In this document: piece by piece, positions 16,243 through 26,000 of the stretch
Numbering within the stretch: the stretch's first letter is position 1
Layout of the letters: each line of letters opens with the position of its first letter
Virus record (IMG/VR): IMGVR_UViG_3300035034_002799
Coordinates: 21,207 to 85,206 of that record
From: a virus
Reading direction: 5' to 3' (one strand)
Length of the DNA stretch: 64,000 nucleotides
Program-made: the position numbers and the translations under genes
The notes under the pieces: model-generated
The model's input: the letters and a program-made list of their open reading frames with translations, nothing else
What the model was told of the DNA's origin: nothing
Database searches by the model: none

Positions 16243-17101
16243 TTATAAACTCAGCAAAGTTAGCTTCGCCAAGTAACTTATCTTGTGCTACTTTTGTAGA
16301 CTTGTTATTTACGAACTGGTCGGTATTATAGTAAGCATTTTTTATTGTATTAAATATATCATTTACGTCATCACTAAGCTTATAGTGAGTCTCTTCTCCA
16401 AAAACATGATGACAGTGGTTAGCTCCCCAATATAAAGGAACACAATCACATATGATAGGATCAACAAATTTCTCAGTTATCCAATAAGGCATTCTTTTAT
16501 TTTCAATAGCGATATTCATTTTATAATCTCTAAAGGCTAAAGTCTTATCTGCTATTTCTCCTTTAACTCTTCCGTCTAGTGGATAAAGTTCACGACTACC
16601 TCTCCCATAAACATGAATATCCATATCGCTTGCTAAAATCTTTTTGATCAAACCATGGCGAAGATTGTGACCAGGTAAGAATTTCTTATTAGATGCAATA
16701 ATACTCATTTTCTGCGGTTTTTCTGGATTAGTATATCCAGAAAAATCTTTTACTAAAGGGATGTTTGGTAAGAATGTATACCATTCTTTTATATTAGGAC
16801 CGTTCATATAACGAAGATCGTAAACAAAATAGGTTCCTACATGTTTATCAACCCACTCTCTATATTTGTTCATATCAATAAGTTCATATACTTCTTGATG
16901 AAAACCCACCACGTTTTCTTTAGGTACTTTAAGTTGTGGGAGTTTACCATGATTGAAAATACACGCATGGGTATAGCTTTCATCATCAACAACCGTAATA
17001 TTTTTGTAAGTAGTATTACCTAATCCCCAAGATTTAAATGCACCTTTAGCTACAGTAGGAGTGGTATAATCTGAAAATATTTTAAGCCTTATTTCTTGCA
17101 T
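16223..17101 (-). CDS. GT10 fucosyltransferase-like enzyme
   Basis: 292 residues. The C-terminal half has the GT10 signature: I-A-I-E-N-K-R-x-x-Y-W-I-T-E-K-F near residue 195-210 followed by V-P-L-Y-W-G-A-N, the GDP-sugar binding region of alpha-1,3-fucosyltransferases. The N-terminal half is the acceptor lobe. GDP-fucose or GDP-colitose made by the adjacent plus-strand enzymes is the natural donor. It is the last gene of a four-gene minus-strand set and overlaps the preceding one by 20 bases. Confidence 0.87.
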   Translation of the reverse strand: MQEIRLKIFSDYTTPTVAKGAFKSWGLGNTTYKNITVVDDESYTHACIFNHGKLPQLKVPKENVVGFHQEVYELIDMNKYREWVDKHVGTYFVYDLRYMNGPNIKEWYTFLPNIPLVKDFSGYTNPEKPQKMSIIASNKKFLPGHNLRHGLIKKILASDMDIHVYGRGSRELYPLDGRVKGEIADKTLAFRDYKMNIAIENKRMPYWITEKFVDPIICDCVPLYWGANHCHHVFGEETHYKLSDDVNDIFNTIKNAYYNTDQFVNNKSTKVAQDKLLGEANFAEFIIKHFSK

Positions 17102-18233
17102 TGGTATGTTCCCATGTTTTAATGTATTCTTTTAGTTCGGTAATTGTCATTTTTAAAACTTTTTCATGTTCTCTTATATTATTCCTATAAAGAGGATTTG
17201 AATATGTACTATTTTGAGTTATCATATGATCTACATGATAAAGATAACCTTCTAATGAATCAACTTTATAACCTAGTTTTTTAACTCTATGTAATCTTTC
17301 CTGGTCTTCTGGACCCCATGAAATCATGTTTTCATTTTCCATCCCAGCTTCAATAAATTTTTCTCTATTCATAAAGAAACATCCACCAGGAGGAATTCCT
17401 TGGTGAATAATCCCAGTTAACGAATCTACAATATCAAGATTGAGAGTTTCTCTTATTATTCTAAAGTCTTTCTTAAATATGTGTTTGAGAGGTTTATTAA
17501 AAGGATAACAAAAATCAAGTTTACCTGAACGAATAGCTTCAGCCGCCGCGACATATTTATCTGGTTGCATAAGAACGTCAGAATCGTAACTAACAATAAT
17601 AGGAGTAGTTACTAATTCAGCCATCTTATTAAGTATTCTTGTTTTATAAAAGTAGTCGGTTTTGTTTTCAATGAAAAGACAGCGAACATAAGAGTTCCAT
17701 TCTGGTTTCCAAAAATCCTTAATGTTTATTTTCTTACCGCTTTCACATATAATAATATTAGTATTAAAATATTTACCTAAGTAGTCAATAATTAAAGTTA
17801 GATTGTTTTTTCTGTCTTGTGATTCTATACCAACAGGTATAGTAAAAGTTACGTCAGATAGATCAATTTTCCCACTATTTTCCATTTTTTTATTTCCTTT
17901 TAATACTTTATATTCTATAGTATTTGTTTCAGCTTTTTCTTTTTCTATTACTTGTTTTTCAGTTTCGACGTCTTCTACATATACTTCTATGGGCGTTTCG
18001 TCTTTTATTATGACATCTTCAATATTCACTTCTGTAGGTAGAGATAATTTTCTTAAACTATTACGAACTTCTATATTAGGTACCGTTGTATCTTCATCTG
18101 ATAATTTTAGTAAACCCTTATAACTAGAAAAGAATTCAGGACCATTAATAGTTTGCTGGGGAGCGACTACTATTCTTCGACCGTGATGTAATATTCTAAT
18201 TTTACGGCGTGATGTGTTTTTAAATTCTGCCAT
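17082..18233 (-). CDS. GT7-like glycosyltransferase with extra N-terminal domain
   Basis: 383 residues. Residues ~120-383 are a GT-A transferase: Y-D-S-D-V-L near 218 is a DxD motif, and G-G-C-F-F-M-N-R ... S-W-G-P-E-D-Q-E-R near 285-312 matches the galactosyltransferase-type C-terminal motif (W-G-x-E-D). The first ~115 residues are a separate module: a small basic beta-like segment with a G-R-R-I-V-V-A-P core, then an acidic Glu/Val-rich linker. A similar short segment begins the coiled-coil late protein at 59129. The transferase domain is a close paralogue of the next gene. Confidence 0.82.
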   Translation of the reverse strand: MAEFKNTSRRKIRILHHGRRIVVAPQQTINGPEFFSSYKGLLKLSDEDTTVPNIEVRNSLRKLSLPTEVNIEDVIIKDETPIEVYVEDVETEKQVIEKEKAETNTIEYKVLKGNKKMENSGKIDLSDVTFTIPVGIESQDRKNNLTLIIDYLGKYFNTNIIICESGKKINIKDFWKPEWNSYVRCLFIENKTDYFYKTRILNKMAELVTTPIIVSYDSDVLMQPDKYVAAAEAIRSGKLDFCYPFNKPLKHIFKKDFRIIRETLNLDIVDSLTGIIHQGIPPGGCFFMNREKFIEAGMENENMISWGPEDQERLHRVKKLGYKVDSLEGYLYHVDHMITQNSTYSNPLYRNNIREHEKVLKMTITELKEYIKTWEHTNARNKA

Positions 18234-18245
18234 TATTACTCCGTT

Positions 18246-19022
18246 TTAGTCCTTGAGCCACTTCCAAGATTTAATGTATTCATTTAGTAAATTCTTGTTC
18301 ATTTGACTAACCTTAACCCATTCCTTTTCGTTCTTTTTATAAAAAGGATGTGAATTAGTAGCACTGTTAGGACTTGATCCGTGACTCATATGAAAAAGTG
18401 GACCTTTAAGTCGATTAACATTCAGCCCCATAGTTCTTGCTCTATAGTCTCTTTCAGTATCTTCAAACCCCCAAGATACAAAGTTTTCATTTTCCATACC
18501 AACACTAATGAATTTTTCTTTTGACCAGAAAATAGCACCACCAACCGAATCTGCTTTAGGTCGAAGGTTTCTACATACAGTTTCTGGAACATCTAGAGTT
18601 AAACTATTTCCTAATTTATGAACATGTGTTGCTGGTACATCCAGAAAGTTACCATTATATGGAAAAATTAAATCACTAAAACCGTTGCGAATCATTGTAG
18701 CTGCTTCGACATATTGTTCAGGTTGTAAAAGCACATCAGTATCATAGTTTACAATAATTGGCGTGGTTGCTAATTTTGCCATATAATTAAGCATCATAGT
18801 ACGATGAAACCATTGGCTTTGGGTTTTCATAAAAATATACTTATAATCTATACCTTCATCAATATGTTGTTTAGCTTTTGATTCGGTGTCCATTTCGCAT
18901 ATCATAATATTTGTTTTAAGATGTTTTTTCAAATAACGGGTCATAATATTTAGATTACGACCACGGTCTGGTTGGTCTATTTTTACTGGAATTGTAAAGG
19001 TAACGTCACTTAGGTCTAACAT
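18246..19022 (-). CDS. GT7-like glycosyltransferase, paralogue of its neighbour
   Basis: About 258 residues from ATG 19022, chosen because the sequence then begins directly with the conserved L-D-L-S-D-V-T-F-T-I-P-V block shared with the gene at 17082-18233; a longer frame to 19148 lies inside the upstream gene. It has N-Y-D-T-D-V as DxD, and G-G-A-I-F-W-S ... S-W-G-F-E-D-T-E-R as the galactosyltransferase-type motif. The two genes look like a tandem duplication. It overlaps the upstream gene by 17 bases. Confidence 0.83.
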   Translation of the reverse strand: MLDLSDVTFTIPVKIDQPDRGRNLNIMTRYLKKHLKTNIMICEMDTESKAKQHIDEGIDYKYIFMKTQSQWFHRTMMLNYMAKLATTPIIVNYDTDVLLQPEQYVEAATMIRNGFSDLIFPYNGNFLDVPATHVHKLGNSLTLDVPETVCRNLRPKADSVGGAIFWSKEKFISVGMENENFVSWGFEDTERDYRARTMGLNVNRLKGPLFHMSHGSSPNSATNSHPFYKKNEKEWVKVSQMNKNLLNEYIKSWKWLKD

Positions 19023-19740
19023 GTGTATACTCCGCACTAATAGGTATATGAATTTTAGGGACTGCTCCGTGATAAATTCTTGCATTATGTTGTATGTATT
19101 TCTTTTTGTCCGATTCGTCAATAACAGAAGGGGTATGAATCCAATCAATATAAGGAGTAGATTCCATTACATGGAAATGCTCTTTAGGATGATACATTCC
19201 AGCCATTCTACATCTGCGTGTATAATCGGCATGTTCATATCCATATCTATTATAACGCTCATCGAAGGCACCCACTTGGTTTAAACATTCTTTTGTCATT
19301 ACCATTAGGACTCCGTTTACATAAGCACCGCATAGACCCAAATGAATTGATTCATACTTAAGAGCCTTCTTTATCATTTTTCTGTAGTCAGAAACAATAT
19401 AATTCATATGCTGAAACCCAGATTGTTCGATTGCTCTAAGATACACATCAATCCACCCTGATTTTTTAAAGCAGATATCATCCTCACTTATGAATACAAC
19501 ATCATTATCTTTTAAAAAATGGAGAAGTCTATTCTTATTAACAGGGATACCACTGTTAGGTCCATGAATAAGACCAAAATTTTCGGCAATCCATTCATAG
19601 CCTGTGGTATCATGGTCATCTACTGAACAAATAGTCTGTATCTCGTGTTTATTCTTATCTGTGGTCTTAAGAATATCTTCACATACTTTAGTTGCCAAGT
19701 CTGGTCTTTTATATGAACAAACCCCAATTCCGATCTTCAT
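19006..19740 (-). CDS. Family-2-type GT-A glycosyltransferase
   Basis: 244 residues. The N-terminal strand I-G-V-C-S-Y-K-R-P is typical of family 2 and related GT-A enzymes; F-I-S-E-D-D-I-C-F near residue 82 is the acidic metal site; the region V-G-A-F-D-E-R-Y-N-R-Y-G-Y-E-H-A-D resembles the G-x-F-D-E ... E-D acceptor/base motif. It is the first gene of the minus-strand set, with an AAGGGG site just before the ATG. Confidence 0.83.
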   Translation of the reverse strand: MKIGIGVCSYKRPDLATKVCEDILKTTDKNKHEIQTICSVDDHDTTGYEWIAENFGLIHGPNSGIPVNKNRLLHFLKDNDVVFISEDDICFKKSGWIDVYLRAIEQSGFQHMNYIVSDYRKMIKKALKYESIHLGLCGAYVNGVLMVMTKECLNQVGAFDERYNRYGYEHADYTRRCRMAGMYHPKEHFHVMESTPYIDWIHTPSVIDESDKKKYIQHNARIYHGAVPKIHIPISAEYTHVRPK

Positions 19741-19749
19741 TTTTTCCCC

Positions 19750-19777
19750 TTGACATTTTTAAAAGATCAAATATAAT
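19750..19777 (+). promoter_or_regulatory. Sigma-70-like promoter for the 3D-domain gene
   Basis: TTGACA (19750-19755), a 16-base spacer and TATAAT (19772-19777), both consensus. The same 73-base gap must also hold the promoter for the divergent glycosyltransferase set. Confidence 0.75.
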
Positions 19778-19813
19778 CTCTTCTGATATTTTAACACAAA
19801 AGGAGTTAGTTTT

Positions 19814-20431
19814 ATGCAAAATTTTAAAGATATAACTTTACACATTTTTATTATATGTTCTCTTGGTTTTTCACTATTGTTCACCGCTTTTTTAATTATA
19901 GATGCGGAACCACATACAGAAGAAAAACAGGGTGCGGTTATGTATCGTCACGAACTTTACGAAAATGATAATTATAATCAACCTTCTGCTGTACCTTCTG
20001 TTAATGCTCCAGAGAATGAAGATAAAAACATTGAACCAGAAATCCATGAAGGTTATTGGTTATGGGCGCAGGTTACTGCTTATTGTCCTTGTAAGATTTG
20101 TTGTGGAAAAACACCAGACGATCCTGCTTATGGTATAACTAGCAGACAAGTGAATGTACTTTCAGGTGATCCTAACGATGCTTACGGTATTGCCGCTGAT
20201 CCTAGAGCAATACCATATGGGACTTTTGTTTATATTCCAGGTTATTGGGAGAGTATTCAGAACAATAAGACATTTGTACCTACTCAATTGCCATATGTTG
20301 ATGATACTGGTGGTGCGATGCGTCAAAGTTGGGAACAACGTGGTGTAATCCATTTAGATGTTCGTTATCGTACACACAAGGCAGCCCGTACTTGGGGCGT
20401 TAGGATGATGCAAGTTTTCGTATATGAATAA
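19814..20431 (+). CDS. Membrane-anchored 3D-domain cell-wall protein
   Basis: 205 residues. Residues ~9-29 form one hydrophobic segment, a membrane anchor or uncleaved signal. After an acidic linker, residues ~85-205 form a 3D domain named for three Asp: V-T-A-Y-C-P-C at its start, A-A-D-P-R-A-I-P-Y-G-T, V-D-D-T-G-G, and H-L-D-V-R-Y. The fold is shared with MltA-type lytic transglycosylases and with RpfB and YuiC of Gram-positives. A role in peptidoglycan cleavage for lysis or entry is likely. It has a consensus host-type promoter and an AAGGAG ribosome site. Confidence 0.82.
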   Translation: MQNFKDITLHIFIICSLGFSLLFTAFLIIDAEPHTEEKQGAVMYRHELYENDNYNQPSAVPSVNAPENEDKNIEPEIHEGYWLWAQVTAYCPCKICCGKTPDDPAYGITSRQVNVLSGDPNDAYGIAADPRAIPYGTFVYIPGYWESIQNNKTFVPTQLPYVDDTGGAMRQSWEQRGVIHLDVRYRTHKAARTWGVRMMQVFVYE

Positions 20432-20458
20432 AAATATAGTCCCTTGAGTGTTATACTG

Positions 20459-20466
20459 TATAAATA
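20459..20466 (+). promoter_or_regulatory. T4-type late promoter TATAAATA
   Basis: Exact late box 31 bases ahead of the acidic-repeat gene at 20498; no consensus -35 precedes it. Confidence 0.7.
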
Positions 20467-20497
20467 AAAACAGATAATGTTATCAAAGGAGATTAAT

Positions 20498-21133
20498 ATG
20501 AGCGGTATGTCAATTAACGACGACGAAAAACTTCGCAGCCTCAAAGAGTCTTGGACATCAATGGAAAGCCAAATGGCTGGTACTGAAGACAAAGACGGGC
20601 ATGTCACTGACCAAGGAAACGATGTAACCAAAACTGGTGATGAACAAAACACTGAAGCTAACTCAAGTGGTGATCAGCATGTTCAGTATAGCAAATCTGT
20701 CCGTAACGGTCCATCTTTTGATGTAAAAGAAGGCATGGGCGGCATGATGACTGCTGATGACATGGAAGATGATCCTGTTGACGATGATCTTAATGTAGAT
20801 ACTGATGTTGGTGGTGAAATGGGTGGTGAAATCGGCGATGATCTTGGTGATGATCTTGGTGATGATCTTGGTGATGAAATGGGCGATGCGTCTCCTTGGG
20901 ATACTATTGCTCGTGCTTTTGGTGACCTCCAAGCGGCTTTTGATCAACTTAAGGGTGATCAGGGTGACCTCGGTGGTGATGACCTCGGTGGTGATGACCT
21001 CGGTGATGACCTCGGTGGTGAAGATGACCTTGATGAAGTTATCAACCGTTATGACGTAACAGAGAGCAAGCAGAGAAACGCTAATGCTCGTATGGCAAGA
21101 ATCCGCGAAGCTCGCGCTCGTCGTCGTTCCTAA
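20498..21133 (+). CDS. Acidic Asp/Gly-repeat late protein
   Basis: 211 residues from ATG 20498, which has an AAAGGAG ribosome site. I do not recognise it. The middle has two low-complexity blocks of G-D-D-L-type repeats, encoded by 12-bp repeats (GATGATCTTGGT units near 20837-20872, GGTGATGACCTC units near 20970-21015), flanking a short helical segment with D-T-I-A-R-A-F. The last ~20 residues are very basic (Arg-rich). A strongly acidic body with a basic tail, late promoter control, and a terminator right behind suit a scaffold/core or packaging protein, but that is inference. Confidence 0.78.
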   Translation: MSGMSINDDEKLRSLKESWTSMESQMAGTEDKDGHVTDQGNDVTKTGDEQNTEANSSGDQHVQYSKSVRNGPSFDVKEGMGGMMTADDMEDDPVDDDLNVDTDVGGEMGGEIGDDLGDDLGDDLGDEMGDASPWDTIARAFGDLQAAFDQLKGDQGDLGGDDLGGDDLGDDLGGEDDLDEVINRYDVTESKQRNANARMARIREARARRRS

Positions 21134-21161
21134 TAATTATATTCTCCAATAAACAAAAAAA

Positions 21162-21186
21162 GGGTGGACAAGTTCCACCCTTTTTT
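21162..21186 (+). terminator. Rho-independent terminator
   Basis: Perfect 7-bp stem (GGGTGGA/TCCACCC), 5-base loop, then six T's; an A-run before the stem lets it act in both directions. Confidence 0.9.
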
Positions 21187-21201
21187 ATTGGGTTCCTTAA
21201 A

Positions 21202-21209
21202 TATAAATA
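21202..21209 (+). promoter_or_regulatory. T4-type late promoter TATAAATA
   Basis: Exact box 20 bases before the start at 21230 and directly after a terminator, so the downstream gene has its own late control. Confidence 0.7.
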
Positions 21210-21229
21210 AGGATATACGTGGAGTTAAT

Positions 21230-22678
21230 ATGAAAAAGAAATATCTTCCTCTTGTAAATGAATTAGATAACACTAAATTGTTTAGAAAATTAAAAGAAAT
21301 TAATAAAAACCTAAAAGAGGGTGTGTTCAATCCGCTCGAATCTGAAGGTATTACTATATCTGAAAAAGCAGATTCTGTGTCGTGTCGTTTCGGTATTAAC
21401 GAAAAGGATGAATTGTTTTTCGAATCTGAAAGATGTGACGAAGAAGAGAAAGAACAAGCAGTTTCTTTTATTAGGAATAATAAACTATTGGAAGTTGTAT
21501 TAAAAAACATGAAAAAAGACCACGGTCCTGTTCAATTTGAAGCAGAATTCTTTCCAACTTATAACCATGAATTTAATGAAGAAAACCGTACTGTTTTTAA
21601 CGCTGTTCCATATCATAAAGACCGTCTCGGTGAAGCTGGTGCTTTTGTTGTATATGACGCAAAGGTTTACGATGATGAACTAGGCAGATGGAACGAAATG
21701 CCAGATAATGTTCGATTTGGTAAAAAACACTTTGCAGAAATTAAAGATGCAGATTGTAAACATTGTCGTGTTTACACAAGTGAAGATTTGAAGGTTGATC
21801 AACCTATTGGTCTTTCAGTTAATCTCGAATCTCTCAGAGAGTATTTTGAAGATGATGAAATGTTTGAAAGAGGAATAAAGATTTTAAATAGTGGTTGGAA
21901 AACTCCTGAATTCTTAAGATTAAAAAATGAGTTAAATCAAATCAAAGAACAATTAAACAACGATTTTACAAATTTTGCAGAATCCTCTTCTTCTTACTTT
22001 GGAAGTGAATTCCCTGAAGGATATGTTATTAATGTTGGTAATGGTCCTGAAAGATTCTCTTCTAAAATAAACACTTCTCGTTTTAATGAAGCAAAAGATT
22101 TTAACTGGTCTGTAAGAACTTCAACTAGTAAGATTGTTAAGGAATGCTATAAGAAACTAAAAAGAGAAGTTCTCCAACTTGGATTTAGAAACAGTTCAAC
22201 TATTAATGAAATAATTAAAAAGAAAATGGGTAAAATTGAAGAAACTAACAACGACGAAACTTATATTGAAGCTATAGGTAATATTTTAGAATCTGTTGTT
22301 TCTCCAGATGCGACTTTTGATGGTATCAAAGAGAACGCTCAACGTATTATATACGAAGCTGAAAACTCTCTCGCTCAATTGGAAGCTCAGTTAGATGAAT
22401 ATGATTATAGTTCTGATGTTCGTCGTAAGACTGTTAGACGAATGGGAAAAGCAAAAGAAGTTATAAGTAAATTAAAAAATTCGTTTGTTAACAATCAACT
22501 AGAAGGATATGAATATCTTGTTAGTGGTTTTATGGAAGTATTTAATAATCAATTAAATATCCCAGAGAGACCAGTTAAAGAAAAAGCACCAGTGATAAAT
22601 ATAGTAAAAGAAAGTTATAAAGAAAATTGTCCTAAGATTTATAAAAGAATTTCCAATGCAATTTGGAGCAAGGAGTAA
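21230..22678 (+). CDS. Predicted ligase-fold nucleotidyltransferase
   Basis: 482 residues from ATG 21230, which follows GTGGAG and a late promoter. Elements in the order of covalent nucleotidyltransferases (DNA/RNA ligases) can be seen: E-K-A-D-S near residue 45-49 with Lys46 as possible adenylylated residue (motif I K-x-D-G), V-Q-F-E-A-E-F-F-P near 100 (motif III-like), E-G-Y-V-I near 262 (motif IV) and S-S-K-I-N near 278 (motif V). The C-terminal ~180 residues are helical and charged and look like a separate domain. Whether it seals nucleic acid or transfers a nucleotide to another target is unknown. Confidence 0.6.
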   Translation: MKKKYLPLVNELDNTKLFRKLKEINKNLKEGVFNPLESEGITISEKADSVSCRFGINEKDELFFESERCDEEEKEQAVSFIRNNKLLEVVLKNMKKDHGPVQFEAEFFPTYNHEFNEENRTVFNAVPYHKDRLGEAGAFVVYDAKVYDDELGRWNEMPDNVRFGKKHFAEIKDADCKHCRVYTSEDLKVDQPIGLSVNLESLREYFEDDEMFERGIKILNSGWKTPEFLRLKNELNQIKEQLNNDFTNFAESSSSYFGSEFPEGYVINVGNGPERFSSKINTSRFNEAKDFNWSVRTSTSKIVKECYKKLKREVLQLGFRNSSTINEIIKKKMGKIEETNNDETYIEAIGNILESVVSPDATFDGIKENAQRIIYEAENSLAQLEAQLDEYDYSSDVRRKTVRRMGKAKEVISKLKNSFVNNQLEGYEYLVSGFMEVFNNQLNIPERPVKEKAPVINIVKESYKENCPKIYKRISNAIWSKE

Positions 22679-22679
22679 C

Positions 22680-22814
22680 ATGATAATTAAAAGATTTCTT
22701 AACGGAAGAGCCGTAAACAAACAGCGGGTTCATCGTCAACTCAATAAAGAACAGATTGACGAGAGACTTGATCAAAGAAAGAAAAAAGGCTGCGGGTGTG
22801 GTAGGAAAAAATAA
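22680..22814 (+). CDS. Small basic protein with C-G-C-G tail
   Basis: 44 residues. ATG 22680 follows AAGGAG (22670-22675) that overlaps the stop region of the preceding gene, indicating coupling. The product is strongly basic, and ends in K-K-G-C-G-C-G-R-K-K, a possible metal or nucleic-acid binding tail. No family recognised. Confidence 0.55.
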   Translation: MIIKRFLNGRAVNKQRVHRQLNKEQIDERLDQRKKKGCGCGRKK

Positions 22815-22848
22815 TAAATAAAATTGGCAATGAACCTCAAATAGTTCA

Positions 22849-22857
22849 TGATATAAT
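22849..22857 (+). promoter_or_regulatory. Extended -10 promoter before the RNR gene
   Basis: TG-A-TATAAT, about 155 bases ahead of the chosen RNR start. The 198-base gap (22815-23012) holds this, an inverted repeat-like segment (AACTCG/CGAGTT near 22860-22890), and a possible 23-codon leader ORF at 22951. Confidence 0.55.
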
Positions 22858-23012
22858 AGGAACTCGTCATTACAATAAGTGGTGGCGAGTTGCTTATTTA
22901 TATACCACATATAGTGTGATTTTACTTTTTATAGGAAAGAAAAAAGTATAATGAAATGTCACATGGCGGTAATAAATATCATGCACGAACCAATATTAGG
23001 AGGTATCAGAGA

Positions 23013-26000
23013 ATGTCAATAAAGGCACTAGCAGACTACACGCAATACAGTAAATACGCGAGATTTCAAAAAGAAAAAAAGAGAAGAGAAACGTGGAACG
23101 AACAAGTTGAGCGAGTGTTCAATATGCATGAAAAGAAGTTTGGTAGCAAGCTTGATGATATTAGAGAAGAATTTGAATGGGCAAAAGAACAAGTTAAAAA
23201 GAAAAGAATTTTAGGCTCACAGAGAGCACTTCAATTTGGTGGCGATCCTATTCTATCTAAGCCAGCCAAGATGTATAACTGTTTTAGAAAAAATACCACA
23301 TTCATTACAAGTGATGGTGTAAAGTCATTTGAAGATTATGAAAATGGAGATTCTGTTAACGTTTTGACTCATACAGGAAGTTGGAAACCTGCAATAGTTA
23401 AGAGTTATGGGGAACAGGTAGTATACCCAATTAGTTTCAATAAAGGAAAAAGTAAAGATTTTACTGTATGGGCTACTGGTGATCATACTTGGATTCTAAA
23501 GGACGGATCAAAAACTACTGATCTTACCGAAGGTAATCAACTTATTAGCCAGCCAAATATTTTCAATGACTGGTCCTACGAAGAAGCAACTCCAGAGGAG
23601 AGACTTTATTGGGCTTATGGTTTAGTATATGGTGATGGTACTTGTATCCAAGATAAAAATGGAATTAATAAATATTCTATGATTAGACTTTGCGGGTCTG
23701 ATAAAAAATACGCACCCCGTTTTGAGGAATTAGGATTTAAGACATCAACAAACCATTCTCTAAATGGTGATTTTTATGCTTATACAGGGTCATACCTTAA
23801 ACAATTACCTAACCCAGAAATAGATTCTATTGAGTTGATTAGAGCATTTGTTCGTGGGTTTTTAGACGCTGATGGTGAGAAAAATAGTAGTTTCAATGGA
23901 ACAGGTAGTATGTTTGTTTCAATTCAGCAATCTAAAAAGGAAGCTCAAGAGTTTATCAGAAATGTTTTCCCTATAGTTGGTGCATATGTGTTGTCTGAAA
24001 CAGAAATTAACAGAGAAACTAATTTAGGAAAACACGATGCGGTATTATTTAGAATATCAACCTCTTGTGAGGGATCATCGCCAATCTGGAAGGTAAATAA
24101 TATTGATAAATCTTGGAATAAAAAAGAGATTGTTTGGTGTCTTGAAGTTGAAGATGATCATAGTTTTGTAATGCCTAATGGAGTGGTTACTGGTAACTGT
24201 ACCGTCTCGTATGTTGACCGCCCAAGGTTTTTTCAAGAATGTATGTACTTATTACTTTGTGGATGTGGTACTGGATTCTCTGTCCAAAAACACCATATCG
24301 CAAAATTACCAAAAGTAGGTCCACGTAATAAAGGAACCAAAACTTTTATTATACCTGACACAATTGAAGGATGGGCAGACGCTATTGGTGTACTTATGAG
24401 TTCTTATTTTATTAATGATGATGATAAAGGTTATTTTGCATATGATTATGGAACTGAGCTTGATAATTTTTCTGGTTACGAAGTAGAGTTTGATTTTTCA
24501 CAAATCCGCACGCGAGGAGCTTCTATTAGTTGGGGAGGTAAAGCACCAGGACCTGATGGGCTTAAAACCTCTATCAATAAAATTTCAACACTTCTTGATT
24601 TAGCAGTTCATGAAGGTAAAAAATCCCTTCGTCCTATCGAAGCATATGATATTATCATGCATTCATCAGATGCTGTTCTTTCTGGTGGTATTCGCCGCTC
24701 CGCTACCATTTGTTTGTTCTCGCCAGATGACGAAGAAATGATTGACGCGAAAACAGGTGACTGGTTTATTAAGAACCCACAAAGAGGACGTTCAAACAAT
24801 TCAGTACTTCTTATCCGTAATGAAACCACTGCTGCACAATTTTCTAATCTTATGAAAAGTGTTAAAGAGTTCGGCGAACCAGGTTTTGTTTGGTCTGATG
24901 ATACAGAACTTTTAGTAAATCCTTGCGTCGAAATAGGCATGAGAGCATACACAGAGGATGGTGAAAGTGGTTGGCAATTTTGCAATTTATGTGAAATTAA
25001 CGGAAAGAAATCATCTGATGAAACCGCATTCCTTGATCAGTGCCGCGCTGCTGCTATTTTAGGAACCCTACAAGCTGCTTATGACGAGTTTGGTTACCTC
25101 ACAGATGCAACTAGTAAGATCGTCAAGAAAGAGGCTTTATTGGGTGTTTCTATGACTGGTATGATGGATAACCCACATATTACTTTTGATCCAGAAATTC
25201 AAAAGAAGGGTGCAAAAATTATTCTAGATATTAATGAAAGAATTGCTGCTAAAATAGGAATAAACAAATGCGCTCGTGCCACATGCGTTAAACCCGCTGG
25301 TACAACTTCATGTATTTTAGGGTCTGCTTCGGGTGTACACCCACATCATGCCAAAAGATACCTGCGTAGAGTCCAAGCAAACAAACTTGAGTTTCCCGCT
25401 CAGCATTTTGAAAAAATAAACCCGCATGCCGTAGAGGAATCAGTATGGAGCAATAACGGCACTGATGTTGTTATTACTTTCTTGTGTGAAGTACCTGATG
25501 GTGCGAAAACTAAAAATCAAGTAAATGCTATTAGTCTTCTTGAACATGTCAAATCAACTCAGCAAAATTGGGTTGAAGCTGGTACTCGTTATGACTCATG
25601 TGTAGCTCCTTGGTTACGTCATAACGTAAGTAACACTATTAATGTTAAACCAGATGAATGGAAGGATGTTGAAAACTTTATTTACAAAAACCGTAAATGG
25701 TTTGCTGGTATTTCCCTCCTCTCCCATTCTGGAGATAAAGATTATCCACAGGCACCGTTTACTACTGTTTACACTCCCCAAGAAATGGTTAAGGAATATG
25801 GAGACGGCGCAATGATGGCATCAGGTCTTATTGTTGATGGCTTACATGCTTTTGATAACAATCTTTGGAAAGCATGTGATTGTGTTCTAGGAGTTGGTGA
25901 GAAAATTAAACTATTAGAAGCCCCAGAAGAACCAGTGTTACCTGCTAAAAATGGTTATACCATTAAAGAATGGAAAGAAAAACTTACTAAATACGGCGAA

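Noticed and set aside
20663-20947. Minus-strand frame with repeated Ile-Thr-Lys-Ile units
   Set aside because: It is the complement of the Asp/Gly repeat in the acidic late protein.
22951-23022. A 23-codon ORF overlapping the RNR start as a leader peptide
   Set aside because: The peptide has no recognisable attenuator pattern and the overlap can be explained by chance; kept only as a remark.
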